A stretch of 64,000 bases of DNA from Abelmoschus esculentus (GCA_035048815.1 JAUCBN010000005.1:20114517-20178516); one strand, 5' to 3'; counted from the stretch's first letter, positions 11,771 to 22,726 are shown. Translations and numbers: made by a program. The notes: generated from the letters alone by a model not told the origin.

Positions 11771-12332
11771 CGGTAATAGAGCAAAGATAAAGAATAACCC
11801 ATTTCATTTGGTATGTTTAGGGATTCTTCTTTGGTAAGGCTAGGGTTCTTTTGGTGAGATTGGGGTTCTTTTTGGTAAGGTTAGGGTTCTTTTGGTAAGA
11901 TTGGATAAGGTTAGGAGGTATTTCTGGTCACCGCTTCTTCTACTGGAGTTTTGTCTTGACATACTCCACCGCCCTTGTCAATAAAATCTTTAAAACTGAC
12001 GATCCGTTGGAGAAGACGATATGTGCTTGACTTGTTGTATGAGGCAAAATATGTTTGTTCTGCCATGACACTGGTGATGTTGCCATCTTCGGAGGAAACT
12101 TTGATCTTTGTTGCAACGTTGACGGAGCTGCAAGGTCTATAAATCTCGGTCCATCTATAGCACTGACTATAAGATGGATTATATTATTTGATACAACTAC
12201 AACACCGTCGAGGAGATGGTTTATAAATCTAATTTAGCTTTAGTGTCATGATTTGATCCAACTGCAGGACTGATAGGGAGGCAACGTCTTTAACAGTTCT
12301 GATATTGAATTTGACTACACCATTAACGAGAA

Positions 12333-15300
12333 TGTAACCCCCTCGACCCGGTCTAGACGCCACCCGACTCGAAGGAGCTACACGGGGAATACCGAGGCTA
12401 ATCCAGAGACTCACCCCGATAAACAACCCTAAAAAATTTATCATTTATCTTTTCTAAATGTTTTGACTAGATCCTACATGTTCATGCAAGGACTGAATTC
12501 AATTGAAGCGGAAACTAAAGAGAAACGAGTCCTAATTTAATCGAACAAGTTTTAGGGACCCAATTATAATTTTCAGAATTTTATACCCTGATTGTGAAAT
12601 TAAAGTTATCAATATTTAATTAAGTATATTTTATGCTTGAACGTAAATTTAAGACTTAAAATAATATCTATAAGTCATTTAATTTCATGCTCAAAGTTTA
12701 GGGACTATTTCCAGCTTCCAAAGGTTTCATGTCATTCTCTATATGCAAATTCACCTAAAAACACTTTAAGAACATGTCATGGCATATTATCTAGATGCAC
12801 TTCAACCTAGTTAACAATAATATATTCAACTCCTAAGTAGTCATGCTTCATTATAAACAACACTCATATTCAAACATAAGAATATAAAGAATCAAACTTT
12901 AAGATAACTATATTAATACTAAAGGAATATCAATGAGCAATTTACTTCAAAGTCGCAAGCTAACATCAACTTTGATATTCATCAAATAAGTATAAGCATA
13001 TAACCATTCCATGTCTCAAAAGCATAGACATTATTCGCAATATGATAACCCATCCCCATTGCTCTCTCACTACTACTAATGTTATAAAGACACACTTGAG
13101 CTTTCACTTGACGGTTACCTAGATCCTTGCTTCTCTTTGCTGCCTCCACATCAAATACTCTGCATTGCAAGGTAAATGAGAGGGTAAGCATAAGCTTAGT
13201 GAGTGAATAAAAACAAGTATAAAAACACCTTGCAATGCAGCCCATATTAAACTAATTTTATCAATTTAAAAATATGTCATACTCTTTATAAAACAAAACA
13301 CACATGGCTAACAACGCCACTTTTAAAACTCAGTAAGTGTCATCAAACCAAGGCGAACAACACCATTATTAAATTTTAGTAAAAACCATTTTGTAATCAC
13401 ATGCTTTACAAGTTAAAACACAAGTCTTACATGCTACTCACATAGCAATGCTTACACGTGCATCTCGATGCACAAAGCTCAAGTCTTACATGCTATCAAC
13501 ATACTATCAACATAGCAATGCTATAATCACATGCATACCAATGCATAAAACCTCGCATGCATAACACCATACGCAATCAAGTGAAAACCAAGACACTTAC
13601 CTTTGAAAAATAAAAACATATATTGGTGCTAGTGATCCGATTTATACTACTCTAAATCGTTAGGATAAACGGGCAACCGCATGTTAGTACTACTCCCAGA
13701 GCATGCGCATGTTGATACTACTCTGAACATGAATTATCTCACCTTGGTGTCCGGTAACAGTACTACTCCGATCAATCCGTATGTGACAGTACCACTCCCA
13801 TCATATAGCATTGGAATAAAAGGCAAAATGCAACACACAATGAATTTATACACGTACAACTTTTGAATGTTTATAGTGCACTCTAGACCCTATTGATCGA
13901 TCAACTTATCCCATAAGGTTCATCACTTAACTAGCCAATACATTATCAAAAATCAATGCTCAATATTTAATTCAAAACAGAATTCAAATCATATGTATCC
14001 CACTTTTTACGCATCATTTGCAAAAATCGATAAAACCACTTTTATCTTATTTTTCAAAATAAAAACCGTGAAAACATTGAATGCATATAAAATCTCTTTA
14101 AAAACAGTCTCATGAGCATTTATATACATGCATAATCACATATGCACAACACAACAAGAGCATAACAAATAACGTTGTAAAAATAAGACATAATATGAGA
14201 ACCTTTAAGAAAACAATACTTTAAACTTACTTCCGAGTATAGAGAGGTTTTTCACACCTTCCATACACCCAAAAACATTTGAAAAACATTTAAAACCATG
14301 CCAAATTGGCAGCCCTCATAATCCACTCACCGATTTACTGAAACTTGCGCGACAAGTCACCCGAAAACGCGATTCGGCTTTCCAAACTCTTTCAAACTTG
14401 GTCCTCTATCTCTTGACCTAATTCAAGCATCAAAACCAGAGGTTTTAGTTTATTAAAACACACCTACACATCCCTCAAGTCGGATCAATACATGGCAGCC
14501 CCTAAAAACACCATAAAACTTAACCGAAACTCACCGAAAACCTCTCCAAACACCCTCTAAACCTTAGGTCCAGGATTAGATACTTTAAAGCCATCTTAAT
14601 TACATCTAAAAACTTCAAGATTCATGTATTTAGGCATAAAAAATAGCCATGTAAAACCCTTGAACGAAAATCAAGAAAACAATGAAATTTTTATCAAGGA
14701 AAGCGATTTTATTGATTCAAGACTTTAAAGATTGTTTCAATAAGATAAGAACTTAGGAAATTCATTAAATAACTTTAGGTTTCAAAGTTTTTAAGGATTA
14801 TCAACTCCAAAATTAATCTAACACCTTCGAAGGTTTAAAAACTAGAAAACCCGTAGAAAAACGATGAGATTTTGATGAAGAAAAATATAGGAAAATAAAC
14901 CAACAAAATTTTATTAAAAAGAATGGATATTTACCTTGAAAATATGATTAAAAGGCTGCCTTGGAGAAGAAAAAACCGAAATTTAAGAAGAGATATTTTT
15001 AAAAAGTGAATTTTTGTGTTTTAGATTAAAATTAGAGAATTTTGATTACTTAGGTTGAAACTAGGGATTAAAGGTTGTTTATATAGGCTCTTGGAAAACC
15101 TAGATCAACTAGGATTAGGATTATATCAAATTACCTTAAAGATTCAAAGTTTTGGCTTAGTTTATAAAATTTTCCTCAAGTTTTCTATTTTTACAAAACA
15201 GTCACTAATTTCAAAATCTTAGGGTTTCAAGGGTCAATTTTCTAAAATAATTTGACCGAAGTCTAATATATATTAATTAAGGATTTTATACATAATTTAT

Positions 15301-15418
15301 TTTGATTAAAAATCAATTTTTAAGTATTTAATCCCAAACTAGGCTAAACCGACAAAATTGGTCTACTAGAACTCTAAACCGTCCTCTAAACTTCTAGGCC
15401 CAAATTTGGGGTGTTACA
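12333..15418 (-). mobile_element. solo LTR of a different gypsy family (3086 bp), TSD gagaa
   Basis: It runs from tgtaaccccctcgac to ggggtgttaca, with TG...CA ends, and is flanked by identical gagaa at 12328-12332 and 15419-15423. No internal coding sequence is present and the AT-rich body has no long ORF. On the minus strand it starts tgtaacaccccaaatttggg and has a TATA-like box (15078-15086) about 330 bases in, so transcription would run leftward. The length fits a solo LTR of the Tekay/Del type, left after LTR-LTR recombination. A short non-autonomous element is the alternative. Confidence 0.8.
15078..15086 (-). promoter_or_regulatory. TATA-like box of the solo LTR
   Basis: Minus-strand ctatataaa, about 330 bases from the LTR start. 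Placed as expected for an LTR promoter reading toward 12333. Confidence 0.45.
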
Positions 15419-15484
15419 GAGAAGATGAGTTCTGAAATTTGATTCTGTTGTAACGCTGAAGAAGCAGTGATCTTGGTTCAGTTA

Positions 15485-15850
15485 TATTTTTCCCAAATGC
15501 ACAGGGATTAACGGATTTGGTTTGCCGTTACCGACAGTCGTTTGCTCCGGGCTAGTTGTACCATTAATCTGGGTACAATCAGTTGGTACCAATTATGATA
15601 TTGGATTTCCTCTAAGGTTTTAATCTCTCGACCATTCGCGAGAATGGATTTCAATGGACGTTCGAATGGTCCCTATTAATATATTTTTCCCAAATGCACA
15701 GGGATTAACGGATTTGATTCGCCTTTACCGGTAGCCGTTTGTTCCGGGCTAGTTGTACCATTACTCTGGGTACAATCAGTTGAAAACTGAGGACTTAATT
15801 CATTGACCATTTGCAAGAATGGATCTCAATGGACATTCGAATTATCCCTT
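15485..15850. repeat. two-copy tandem duplication, about 190-bp unit
   Basis: Unit 1 (15485-15681) and unit 2 (from 15682) both start tatttttcccaaatgcacag. Both carry gctagttgtaccatta, gggtacaatcagttg and gaatgga...caatggac in the same order. It lies in the 3' untranslated DNA of the minus-strand element. Confidence 0.75.
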
Positions 15851-16089
15851 TGTTTCATTTTCCTCCCCTTATTTGTTCATACAAAAACATGTTAAGCATA
15901 ATAGCTCATTCTATCCTGCTATTTATCCTCCAATCGGCATCATCTTCAGCTTTACCTGCATCTCCAGATTAGTCAGCTCTCCCTTTTATGATACAAAATA
16001 TTTACTAGGATATTTTGTAAGAAAAACTTAATACGTAAAGTTAATAATACGAGATAATTTAACGAAATAGCCTGATGTGGTACGATCGA

Positions 16090-16612
16090 AAGGGAATAGA
16101 TCTTCCCTACATCTGAGGAAGTGGTAAGATCTTCATGAAGAACTGATCGGTACTAAATCTGAAGTAGTGATAAGGTCTTTGTAAAATATTGATCCGCACG
16201 ACATCTGCGGAAGTGACTAGATCTTCGTGAATAACTGATTTACACAATATCTGAGGAAGTGGCTTGATCTTCGTGGAAGATTGATCTACACGACATCTGA
16301 GGAAGTGGTAGATCTTCGTGGAAAATTGATCAACACGACATCTGAGGAAGTGGTTGAAAACGATCTACACAACATCTGAGGAAGTGGTTGATCTTCGTGA
16401 GAACGATCTACACAATATCTGAGGAAGTGGTTGACCTTCGTGAAAACGATCTACACAACATCTGCGGGAGTGATTGATCTTCGTGAAAACGATCTACACA
16501 ACATCTGCGGGAGTGGTGAATCTTCATGAAAATGATCTACACATCATCTGAGGAAGTGGTGGATCTGTGAAAACGATCTACGCAACATCTGCAGAAGTGG
16601 TGGATCTTGATG
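16090..16612. repeat. minisatellite, about 43-bp unit, roughly 12 copies
   Basis: Degenerate tandem copies of a unit containing gatcttcgtg, aaaacgatctacacaacatc and tgaggaagtgg. The copies at about 16340-16540 are the most alike; the outer ones are more diverged. Tandem repeats in this position, between integrase and the 3' LTR, are known for Tat/Ogre-type elements. Confidence 0.85.
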
Positions 16613-16906
16613 ACGAAGTAGTTGTGTTCGTCTATTCTCTCATTTATTAGAGGATGAGTGAATTCTGTATCACTATTACAAACAGATTAAGAATGTTATG
16701 GTTAGCATGCGCTGCATGATTCTAATCCTAACATGTCTGATGTATGCATGAATGCATGATCCTAGCATGAAATGCAAATTGTATATGTTTATGATTTTGC
16801 TTGAAGATTGGCTCATTCAGCTGGCCTGACTGTCTGTTGGAATTCTGTTTCCGTAGTTGTGCCTTTCTTCTTCAGGCAAAGTGTTTTTTTTTTTTGCAGA
16901 AATCTC

Positions 16907-17170
16907 TTTTTGAAATAAGGTTGCTCTTAGTCCCTGTACCTTTATGAACGTTTCTGGAGCAATATAGGCAAAATCATCCATTCATTGACAAAGCTCAAGC
17001 AAATGTATAGGACTCTAATCTGTTTATGGAGTAGCTATTTTTCTTTTGGTGTTTTCTTGGTGAAATTCTTCTTCTGAATTGAGATTGCTCTCAGTTCCTG
17101 TACTTTTAGGAATGCTTCTAGAGCAATATAGCCAGAATCGTCAACTGATTGTTAAAGCTCAAGCAGCAAA
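16907..17170. repeat. two-copy diverged duplication, about 160-bp spacing
   Basis: The segments 16907-17001 and 17070-17170 share ttgctctYagtYcctgtac, gcttctRgagcaatatag and aaagctcaagca in the same order. This is a further tandem duplication in the minus-strand element's 3' DNA. Confidence 0.65.
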
Positions 17171-17339
17171 ACTTGATAGATACTCAGATAAACTAGCAAG
17201 ATGTGGTACCCCACATATCTTGTTTAACAAGTTCGGTATTATCAAATTAATGAGGCATCTCATGCCTTGAAGACTTTGAGTGAATATTCCTCTTGTATCG
17301 CGAAGCTTTATTTCATCTCATTTTTCTCGGCAAACCCAT

Positions 17340-18190
17340 AGAAATGATCTTCAACTTCTACAAGTAAAACAATATTTATCCCCTACATTAGGGAAAAAGA
17401 GGTTGCCCCAGAAGAAGTTCTGAATGATATTGGCTTCTGATGCCTCTTCTATGATTAGGGAAGATATGTCGACTTCTACAGGTACTAGCGTTTATCCCTT
17501 ATATTAGGGAAAAAGAGGCTGACCCAGTAAAAGTTCTGATTGATGTTGGCTTCCTCTCCCATTATTAGGGAAATATTTTTTTACTCAACTTCTACGGGTA
17601 ATTCTGCGTTTATCCCTTATATTAGAGAAAAAGAGACTGACCCAATAGAAGTTCTAGCCGATGTTCTGTAGGCTTATACGACAAACGATATCTTCTTGTG
17701 CCAATCTCTGTAGGTCTCAACCATTTTTGCAACAATATTCTCTTTAATGTTCAGTTAGCGATTTTCGCTACTTCGTTCATCTGAGGAATTACGATGTCGT
17801 ATGTTGAATTATTAACACACTTTTTTTGTAGTTTCACCACTCAAGTTCAGCGTATCATCAGACATTAAGCTTTTTGACGCTCCGCACTGGCATATGATCT
17901 CTTTCCTTAGGGATCTGATCACGACTACTAGCATAAGTGGATATCTTTTTACCCCTTCGGCAAAATGATCAGAACCCATGAAGATGACTTAATATCTATT
18001 GGAAACCCTTATCGAGCTAAGTTCAACGATGTCTGTGCCCCCCACAGAGAGAATGGCCAAGAGGAAGTCATCGCTTGCAGAGATGATAGAAGAACATGGA
18101 TTTTATTAGCATTCATGTTGCATCAGTGACATCTCTTTAGCATGATCTATGCTATCTATTTTCATTGTGGGCCCGTAATACCCCAAATCT
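17340..18190 (-). pseudogene. integrase remnant
   Basis: The minus strand keeps short integrase pieces in order. They are a stop-ridden zinc-finger end (LKRCH followed by NANKIHV, about 18190-18095), SSWPFSLWG just before the catalytic core (about 18070), KEIICQCGASKSLMSDDTLNLSG in outline around 17915-17845 (the second catalytic Asp lies in the SDD step), KMVETYRDWHKKISF near 17720, and RTSIGSVSFSLI followed by LPVEVE near 17660-17590. The frame is broken many times. The order gag-RT-integrase confirms a gypsy-type element. Confidence 0.7.
17355..17670 (-). repeat. triplicated integrase C-terminal segment, about 117-bp unit
   Basis: Three tandem copies, each with tttatcccYtaYattagRg, aaaaagaggctgacccag and aagttctga in plus-strand reading, start near 17355, 17470 and 17585. 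Each encodes the same integrase stretch (RTS.G..SFSL), so coding sequence was amplified in tandem after the element decayed or during reverse transcription. Confidence 0.75.
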
Positions 18191-18329
18191 CGCCATCTAC
18201 CTACCAATGTAACTATGTTGGTATGAATTCAGCATTCAATTTCGTAGACTTTCCGAGAACTATTTTTGCTTCAGCGGCATTTATGCATCGTGGCGATGCT
18301 TGATCTTCATGATGGAATCACCTGTTTAT

Positions 18330-18985
18330 CTCTGTAATATTTTTTCACTTTTTATGATCTCCAGTGGGTGCTTACAACTCGAATTTTCGTACAATCAAAG
18401 CTGTGCTTACTGACGAAAGGGTTACAATCACCTACTAGGCGTATTTATGTTGTCCCAATATCGTGTGGACTTGAAGTCATTGTCAGAGTTTAGGTCTTGA
18501 GTTTCATAGCCTCTTTTCGTCATTTATGTGGCTCAACCGTTTCTCGGATACAACTTTGAATACTCATCTTAGCAGGATTCGACTTTGGTGGGAACTTGGT
18601 TAGTCTCAAGAAAGGTCTTCTATATGGTCGTCTTTAATTCTCGACTTGGCGATCATGTCGTCGACAGATACCTTGATCTTCATGTCATAGAATACAACGG
18701 TCATGGCTCGCTGATATGTTACTCCCAACATCTTTAGTGAAGGACACCAAGTTATAGCAAAAGGTCTCTCATACATTGAACCTTATTTTCGGCAACTTTT
18801 GTTGGACTGTTTTTAATCTTCCTTCATCGTTGATATTGGTGCTTAATCAAGGCATATCCTTTTTACCGTTTTTCTTTTGTCATTTATGTTAAATCAAAAA
18901 ACGGATCATGTCTTTGATTTTCAGACTCAAGTAATTTTAGAGACATAACGCTCTTAAACATGAGTTTTGGATCTGAACTCGACAT
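18330..18985 (-). pseudogene. reverse-transcriptase remnant
   Basis: The minus strand at about 18985-18930 reads SDPKLMFKSVMSLKLLES, which matches the start of the pol part seen near 8075. At 18760-18690 it reads ETFCYNLVSFTKDVGS and then, after a one-base shift, YQRAMTVVFYD. The catalytic region follows as VSVDDMIAKSRIKDD (about 18680-18625), with Ser in place of the Tyr/Phe before VDD. A later ILGQH near 18450 matches the RNase H-side linker of this family. Most of RT is deleted and the frame is broken. Confidence 0.7.
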
Positions 18986-19330
18986 CTGAGGTCTAGAATC
19001 ATTTGTTTGGTTATGATGCATAATTTGTTCAACACTCTCGTATTAAAAGAAAAAGTAACACATGTATCGCAAAAAGTTCCATTTCATAGAGATAGTAGAC
19101 TTAGTCTCTTTTACAAAAAGACTCTTGTTACTCGCGGGAAAGAGTGACAAGTACGGTATGTACATAGCTTTTAAGATACTCCGAAAGCCGTAGGGAACTT
19201 TTAACATTCTGACTATAGTAGTTGTAGGGTAGGTGGACCCTTCGAACAAAAAGTTTCAAAAGAAGGGAAATCTAAGGGTTCCCGATTGCATTAGGTCCAG
19301 CAGGGTCGTCAAATCTCACAACGCCTAAGT

Positions 19331-20242
19331 TCATAAGCTTCTCCACGATTTTCTTGAAACCAACGCAGTCCTCAATGGAATGCCCCACAATTCCAGCATG
19401 GTATTCACATCGAACATCAGGGTTATACCATTTTGGGTAAGGAGGCTCCAATGGCTTTGCGTAAAATGGGGAATGTGTGCATTATACAACAACTTATATA
19501 ACTCGCCGTATGAGATAGGAATAGGGGTAAACTTCTTTTCTACTGCATTTGTCTTCTGATTTGACCTTGCTTTTTCTTTCGCCTCGATCGCCAAATCCTT
19601 GTTATAGTCCCCCTGTGAGTGTTTCTCCAGCTCAGTAATTCGATCCTTCAAGCTGATATTCTTGAACCCGCTACGGGCCAACCTTTCTTGCATGAGGGCT
19701 TGTTGTGTGTATGCATCTTTAAATTTCCTTTCCCAGTGATCAGCTTTCTTCTGGGCTTCAAATTTTCGGTCAGCAAGAAACTTCCCGGTGCTCGCATATT
19801 TCACTGGCTGTCGAAATTGTTCATGACCGCCTTGCAAATCCTCCAGGCTTTCTTCGGCTTTATTTTTCCCTTTCCTTAGCCTTTCCCTTTCTTGTTCTTG
19901 GGATCGTATCCCAAGCTTCGCCTGATTCTTTTCATTTTTTATTGCTGACATTCGCTTTTCCAGATCAACGCATCTTCCTTCAAACTCTTGTTTGGTCATT
20001 TCCATTTCTGCTGTAAGGGTTTCAATCGACTCATAGGCTAAGCCTTTGACCATTGTACTTGTGTTCTCTTTCTGCCTTTCGAAATCCCTTTCGGTCAACA
20101 TCTTGGCCATTCTTCTGATCAGGTCATCATGTGACTGTGAGACGTACACGTAAGTGTCTAGCCGCATCTTTTCCAGCTTACTTAATATGTCCTTCTGCAT
20201 ATCTTCGTAAGCTTGCTCGATCTTAGCTAATTTTGCCTCCAT
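19331..20242 (-). pseudogene. rearranged gag ORF, 303 codons, coiled-coil rich
   Basis: One open frame made of three parts. Residues 1-80 match the gag N-terminal coil of the plus-strand element (KLAKIEQAYEDMQKD against 5390-5440). Residues about 80-205 match the ORF1 coiled coil (RLRKGKNKAEESLEDLQ against 4480-4530). Residues about 230-260 match the gag tail (FTPIPISYGELYKLLYNAH against 6530-6590). The Retrotrans_gag core is absent. A frameshift near residue 258 ruins the last 45 residues, while the proper Cys/His tail continues in another frame. The order of parts differs from the plus-strand element, where ORF1 precedes gag. Confidence 0.75.
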
Positions 20243-21210
20243 CCTTTCGGGTTTACTTTTGGCGAGTTGAAGATGTTGTGGCTTAGAATTACTGCAACAG
20301 AGAATGCCCCGTTGGTGTTAGGCTCACGGTGGATATGATGCAATATGTAATGCTTTGATGCAACTAAAATGATGTTATGTATACGCAAAGTGCTGCAAAT
20401 TTTTATATAAAAAAAGGTGTTGACTTGGTACAACTTTGAAAAGGTAAGCTCGAGTCAGAACGAAGCTTTCTCTACATAAAGTGAGTCTTGTTTAGCCTTT
20501 ATCTTCGAAATTTCAATTTTTTGGGAAAATACTATCGGCTTATTGCCCCAAATAAAATTTGGTCTCGAACAATTAGGATCCACATATATTTTATCATTTT
20601 CTCAGGCTTACTTTATGGCTTCGATCAAAGTGCGAATATAATACTGGGTCTGGTCGGGGTGAACCTTTCATCATGGTTGGCATGAACTATCTCGAGCTAT
20701 GCTCTTTTGATATCCCGAGCGAAACCCATTCCGGTGTCCCTCACTTTATCGAGAAAACAGTTCTACGTGACTGATCCTTTCTAATTCTTGTACTTTTATC
20801 AACACCTCTTTTAAAATTTAAATGCGTGAATGCAAAAACGAGAAATAATGCAATGCAAGGATGCATAAATATTAATATCGAACTAGAAAATAATAAACGT
20901 GCATGCTTTATGATGCATGAATAGGCACATGACAATTGCGAAAATAAATAACAAAAAATAAATAACATGGTTTAAAGGGCATAAATAAAAAAACCCCGAC
21001 TCTCGGTTGCTACTCGACTATGGCCTCGGATATTGCTGCAACACTAAAATTTTTGGTCATAACCCATTTCAAACAAACCCAGCGGTGATATTTTATACGA
21101 TCGAAAATTTTTAGAATAGTTAGGGTTTGTTAGAATATTTTTCAGGACCCCGTCAGTGTTGCAGTTTTAGAGTGACATAACTCGTCATTAGATCCCCGGA
21201 CGAAAATCGC
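20243..21210 (-). other. leader of the minus-strand element and LTR junction debris
   Basis: Minus-strand ggtgttgataaaag...ttagaaagga near 20815-20780 matches the ORF1 start region at 2990-3020, and sequence near 20470-20400 matches that just after ORF1 (5110-5200). Nearly all of ORF1 is therefore deleted. From 21045 to 21210 lie scrambled LTR pieces: an inverted ttttatacgatcgaaaat, an LTR-start-like ataacccatttcaaac, and ccccggacgaaaatcgc, a damaged LTR end directly abutting the next LTR start. Confidence 0.6.
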
Positions 21211-22721
21211 TGTAATAACCCATTTCAAACATAAAAAACTATTTTATTAAAATCAAACCTAAATAACCAAAAACCCTAGTCCAAAATAAACAAAACCTTA
21301 TCCCCTTCAGCATTGCTGCAGCCGCCAGCCACCAAACCATCATCCTCCATCCATCATGTCGCCACGTGTCACTCCTTTATTGGATTGGTCGATCGGCCAC
21401 CGCCCAACCGACCTGATTCACCGCCTTGTTCTGCAAAAAAATAAAAGCAACTCAGATCTGAGAAAAATGCAGAGATATTTCATGCTTTTCTAAATATTTT
21501 ATGTTGTATTTTCGGGTTATAAATACCCATCAAACAATCATTGTAAAAAGGGGACGGAATGAATGAAAAAACGGAGATATTCGAACTAAACTCCACATCA
21601 AATACAACAAACCAAAACGAAAAAACAAAGACAAAGAGAAGAGAGGGAGATCGGAACAAAACCGAAGTAAAAAGAAGGTAAAAAAGAGAGTAAATCAACT
21701 TATCTTTTTTTCAGATCTAGGCCAATCTACGTATCGTTTCGAAAATCGGAGTTCAGATTCGTACTCTACACGTCGAGAAGCTTCGGAAAGACATGACCTT
21801 TCAATGTTTCGGTGACCGGCACGGCGGCCGGTGACGGTCAACGGTGATCCGACGTCGAAACCTCCAGGGAGCAGAGAGCTCTTTGAGCTCTGTCCTTTTT
21901 TTTCTCAGGAAGAAGAGAACAAATAATTTTTTTTTTTAAGAAAAAAGGGTATTTAAGCCATCATCAAAACGGCATCGTTTTGGTGTGGCTATTTAGCCCC
22001 CAAAACGACGTCGTTTTGAGCTCTTTACCCGCATCCGGATCCAGAGACCGATCCGACCCGCGTTCAACCCGGGAAAATGAGGAATTCACAGCATCAGTCC
22101 CTCCACTTCCAGAAACCTCGCGTTTGGGCCTTCCAGTTCGTTCTGTCTTTGATTTTAGTCACTGGTTTTCATGATTTTGCCTTAAAGTTTATATTTTATT
22201 CAATTTCACCCTTAATATATTTTATTTTAACCCTATAACTCCCTTTTTTGCAGATTGACCTAATTGTTATTATTATTATTAGGTTTTTTATCATAAAAAT
22301 TATTATTCTTACTATTAACATCATTATAATGGTATTGTTTTAATTTTTAGCTACTATAATTTTGTTACGTATTATTATTTTTCAGTCTTATTAATATTAA
22401 CATAATATATATATCGATATATATATTTCTTGTTATTATGATATTTAATATTTCTTTATGTTCTAACCTTTTTCTTTCATTTTGCAGATTAAAATTTTGG
22501 GATTACAACGTTAAATGTAAAACCAGATTTATAATTTCGATCATATAAAATATTTTGTAACCGACAGGTGCCGATTTCGGGCGTTGTGGGGGTGCTCACC
22601 CTTCCTCACGCGTAACAGACTCCCGGACTCACTCTGGTTCGTAGACGCAATTTTGGTATTCCAATCGCACCGGTAAAAAAACGATTGGTGGCGACTCCCC
22701 GGACGAAAACCGGTGATTACA
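21211..22721 (+). mobile_element. right terminal LTR (1511 bp)
   Basis: It starts tgtaataacccatttc and ends ccggtgattaca, followed by the tcatg duplication. A TATA-like ttataaataccc stands near 21518. The last 170 bases match the LTRs ending at 2336 and 11557, but the central part matches only the inverted fragment at 177-725. No plus-strand coding region precedes it, so it has no partner in the usual orientation. Confidence 0.85.
21966..22017. promoter_or_regulatory. paired LTR palindromes
   Basis: aaaacggcatcgtttt (21966-21981) and aaaacgacgtcgtttt (22002-22017) start 36 bases apart. The second is a perfect palindrome with a gacgtc core, an ACGT-type element that bZIP factors can bind. Confidence 0.5.
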
Positions 22722-22726
22722 TCATG

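Larger units (their letters stand above)
11771..20995 (-). mobile_element. internal region of the decayed minus-strand element
   Basis: In minus-strand order it runs leader (about 20995-20243), rearranged gag (20242-19331), non-coding gap (about 19250-19000), start of pol and RT (18985-18330), integrase (18190-17340) and a long 3' untranslated region with tandem repeats (17340-15424 and 12327-11771), which the solo LTR splits. ORF1, the protease, the Retrotrans_gag core and much of RT and RNase H are deleted. The stretches 11771-12327 and 17671-17830 hold no other feature I can recognise. Confidence 0.75.
177..22721. mobile_element. composite nested and rearranged Tat/Ogre-like LTR-retrotransposon block
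   Basis: A 22.5-kb block flanked by tcatg. It holds at least two related gypsy elements in opposite orientation plus a solo LTR of another family. All LTR pieces of the main family share the ends tgtaataaccc and ccggtgattaca. Both outer ends of the block are the ccggtgattaca end, so the terminal LTRs are inverted to each other. In a normal insertion one end would be tgtaataaccc. The family has ORF1 before gag, a non-coding gap between protease and RT, and repeat-rich 3' untranslated DNA, all known for the Tat/Ogre lineage. Every coding region seen is broken, so the block cannot move by itself. Confidence 0.85.

Noticed and set aside
13681..13866. Small open frame in the solo LTR
   Set aside because: Inside a non-coding LTR with no domain, and antisense to the LTR's own transcription direction.
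16090..16612. CRISPR-like array
   Set aside because: The units are contiguous tandem repeats without unique spacers, in a eukaryotic retroelement.
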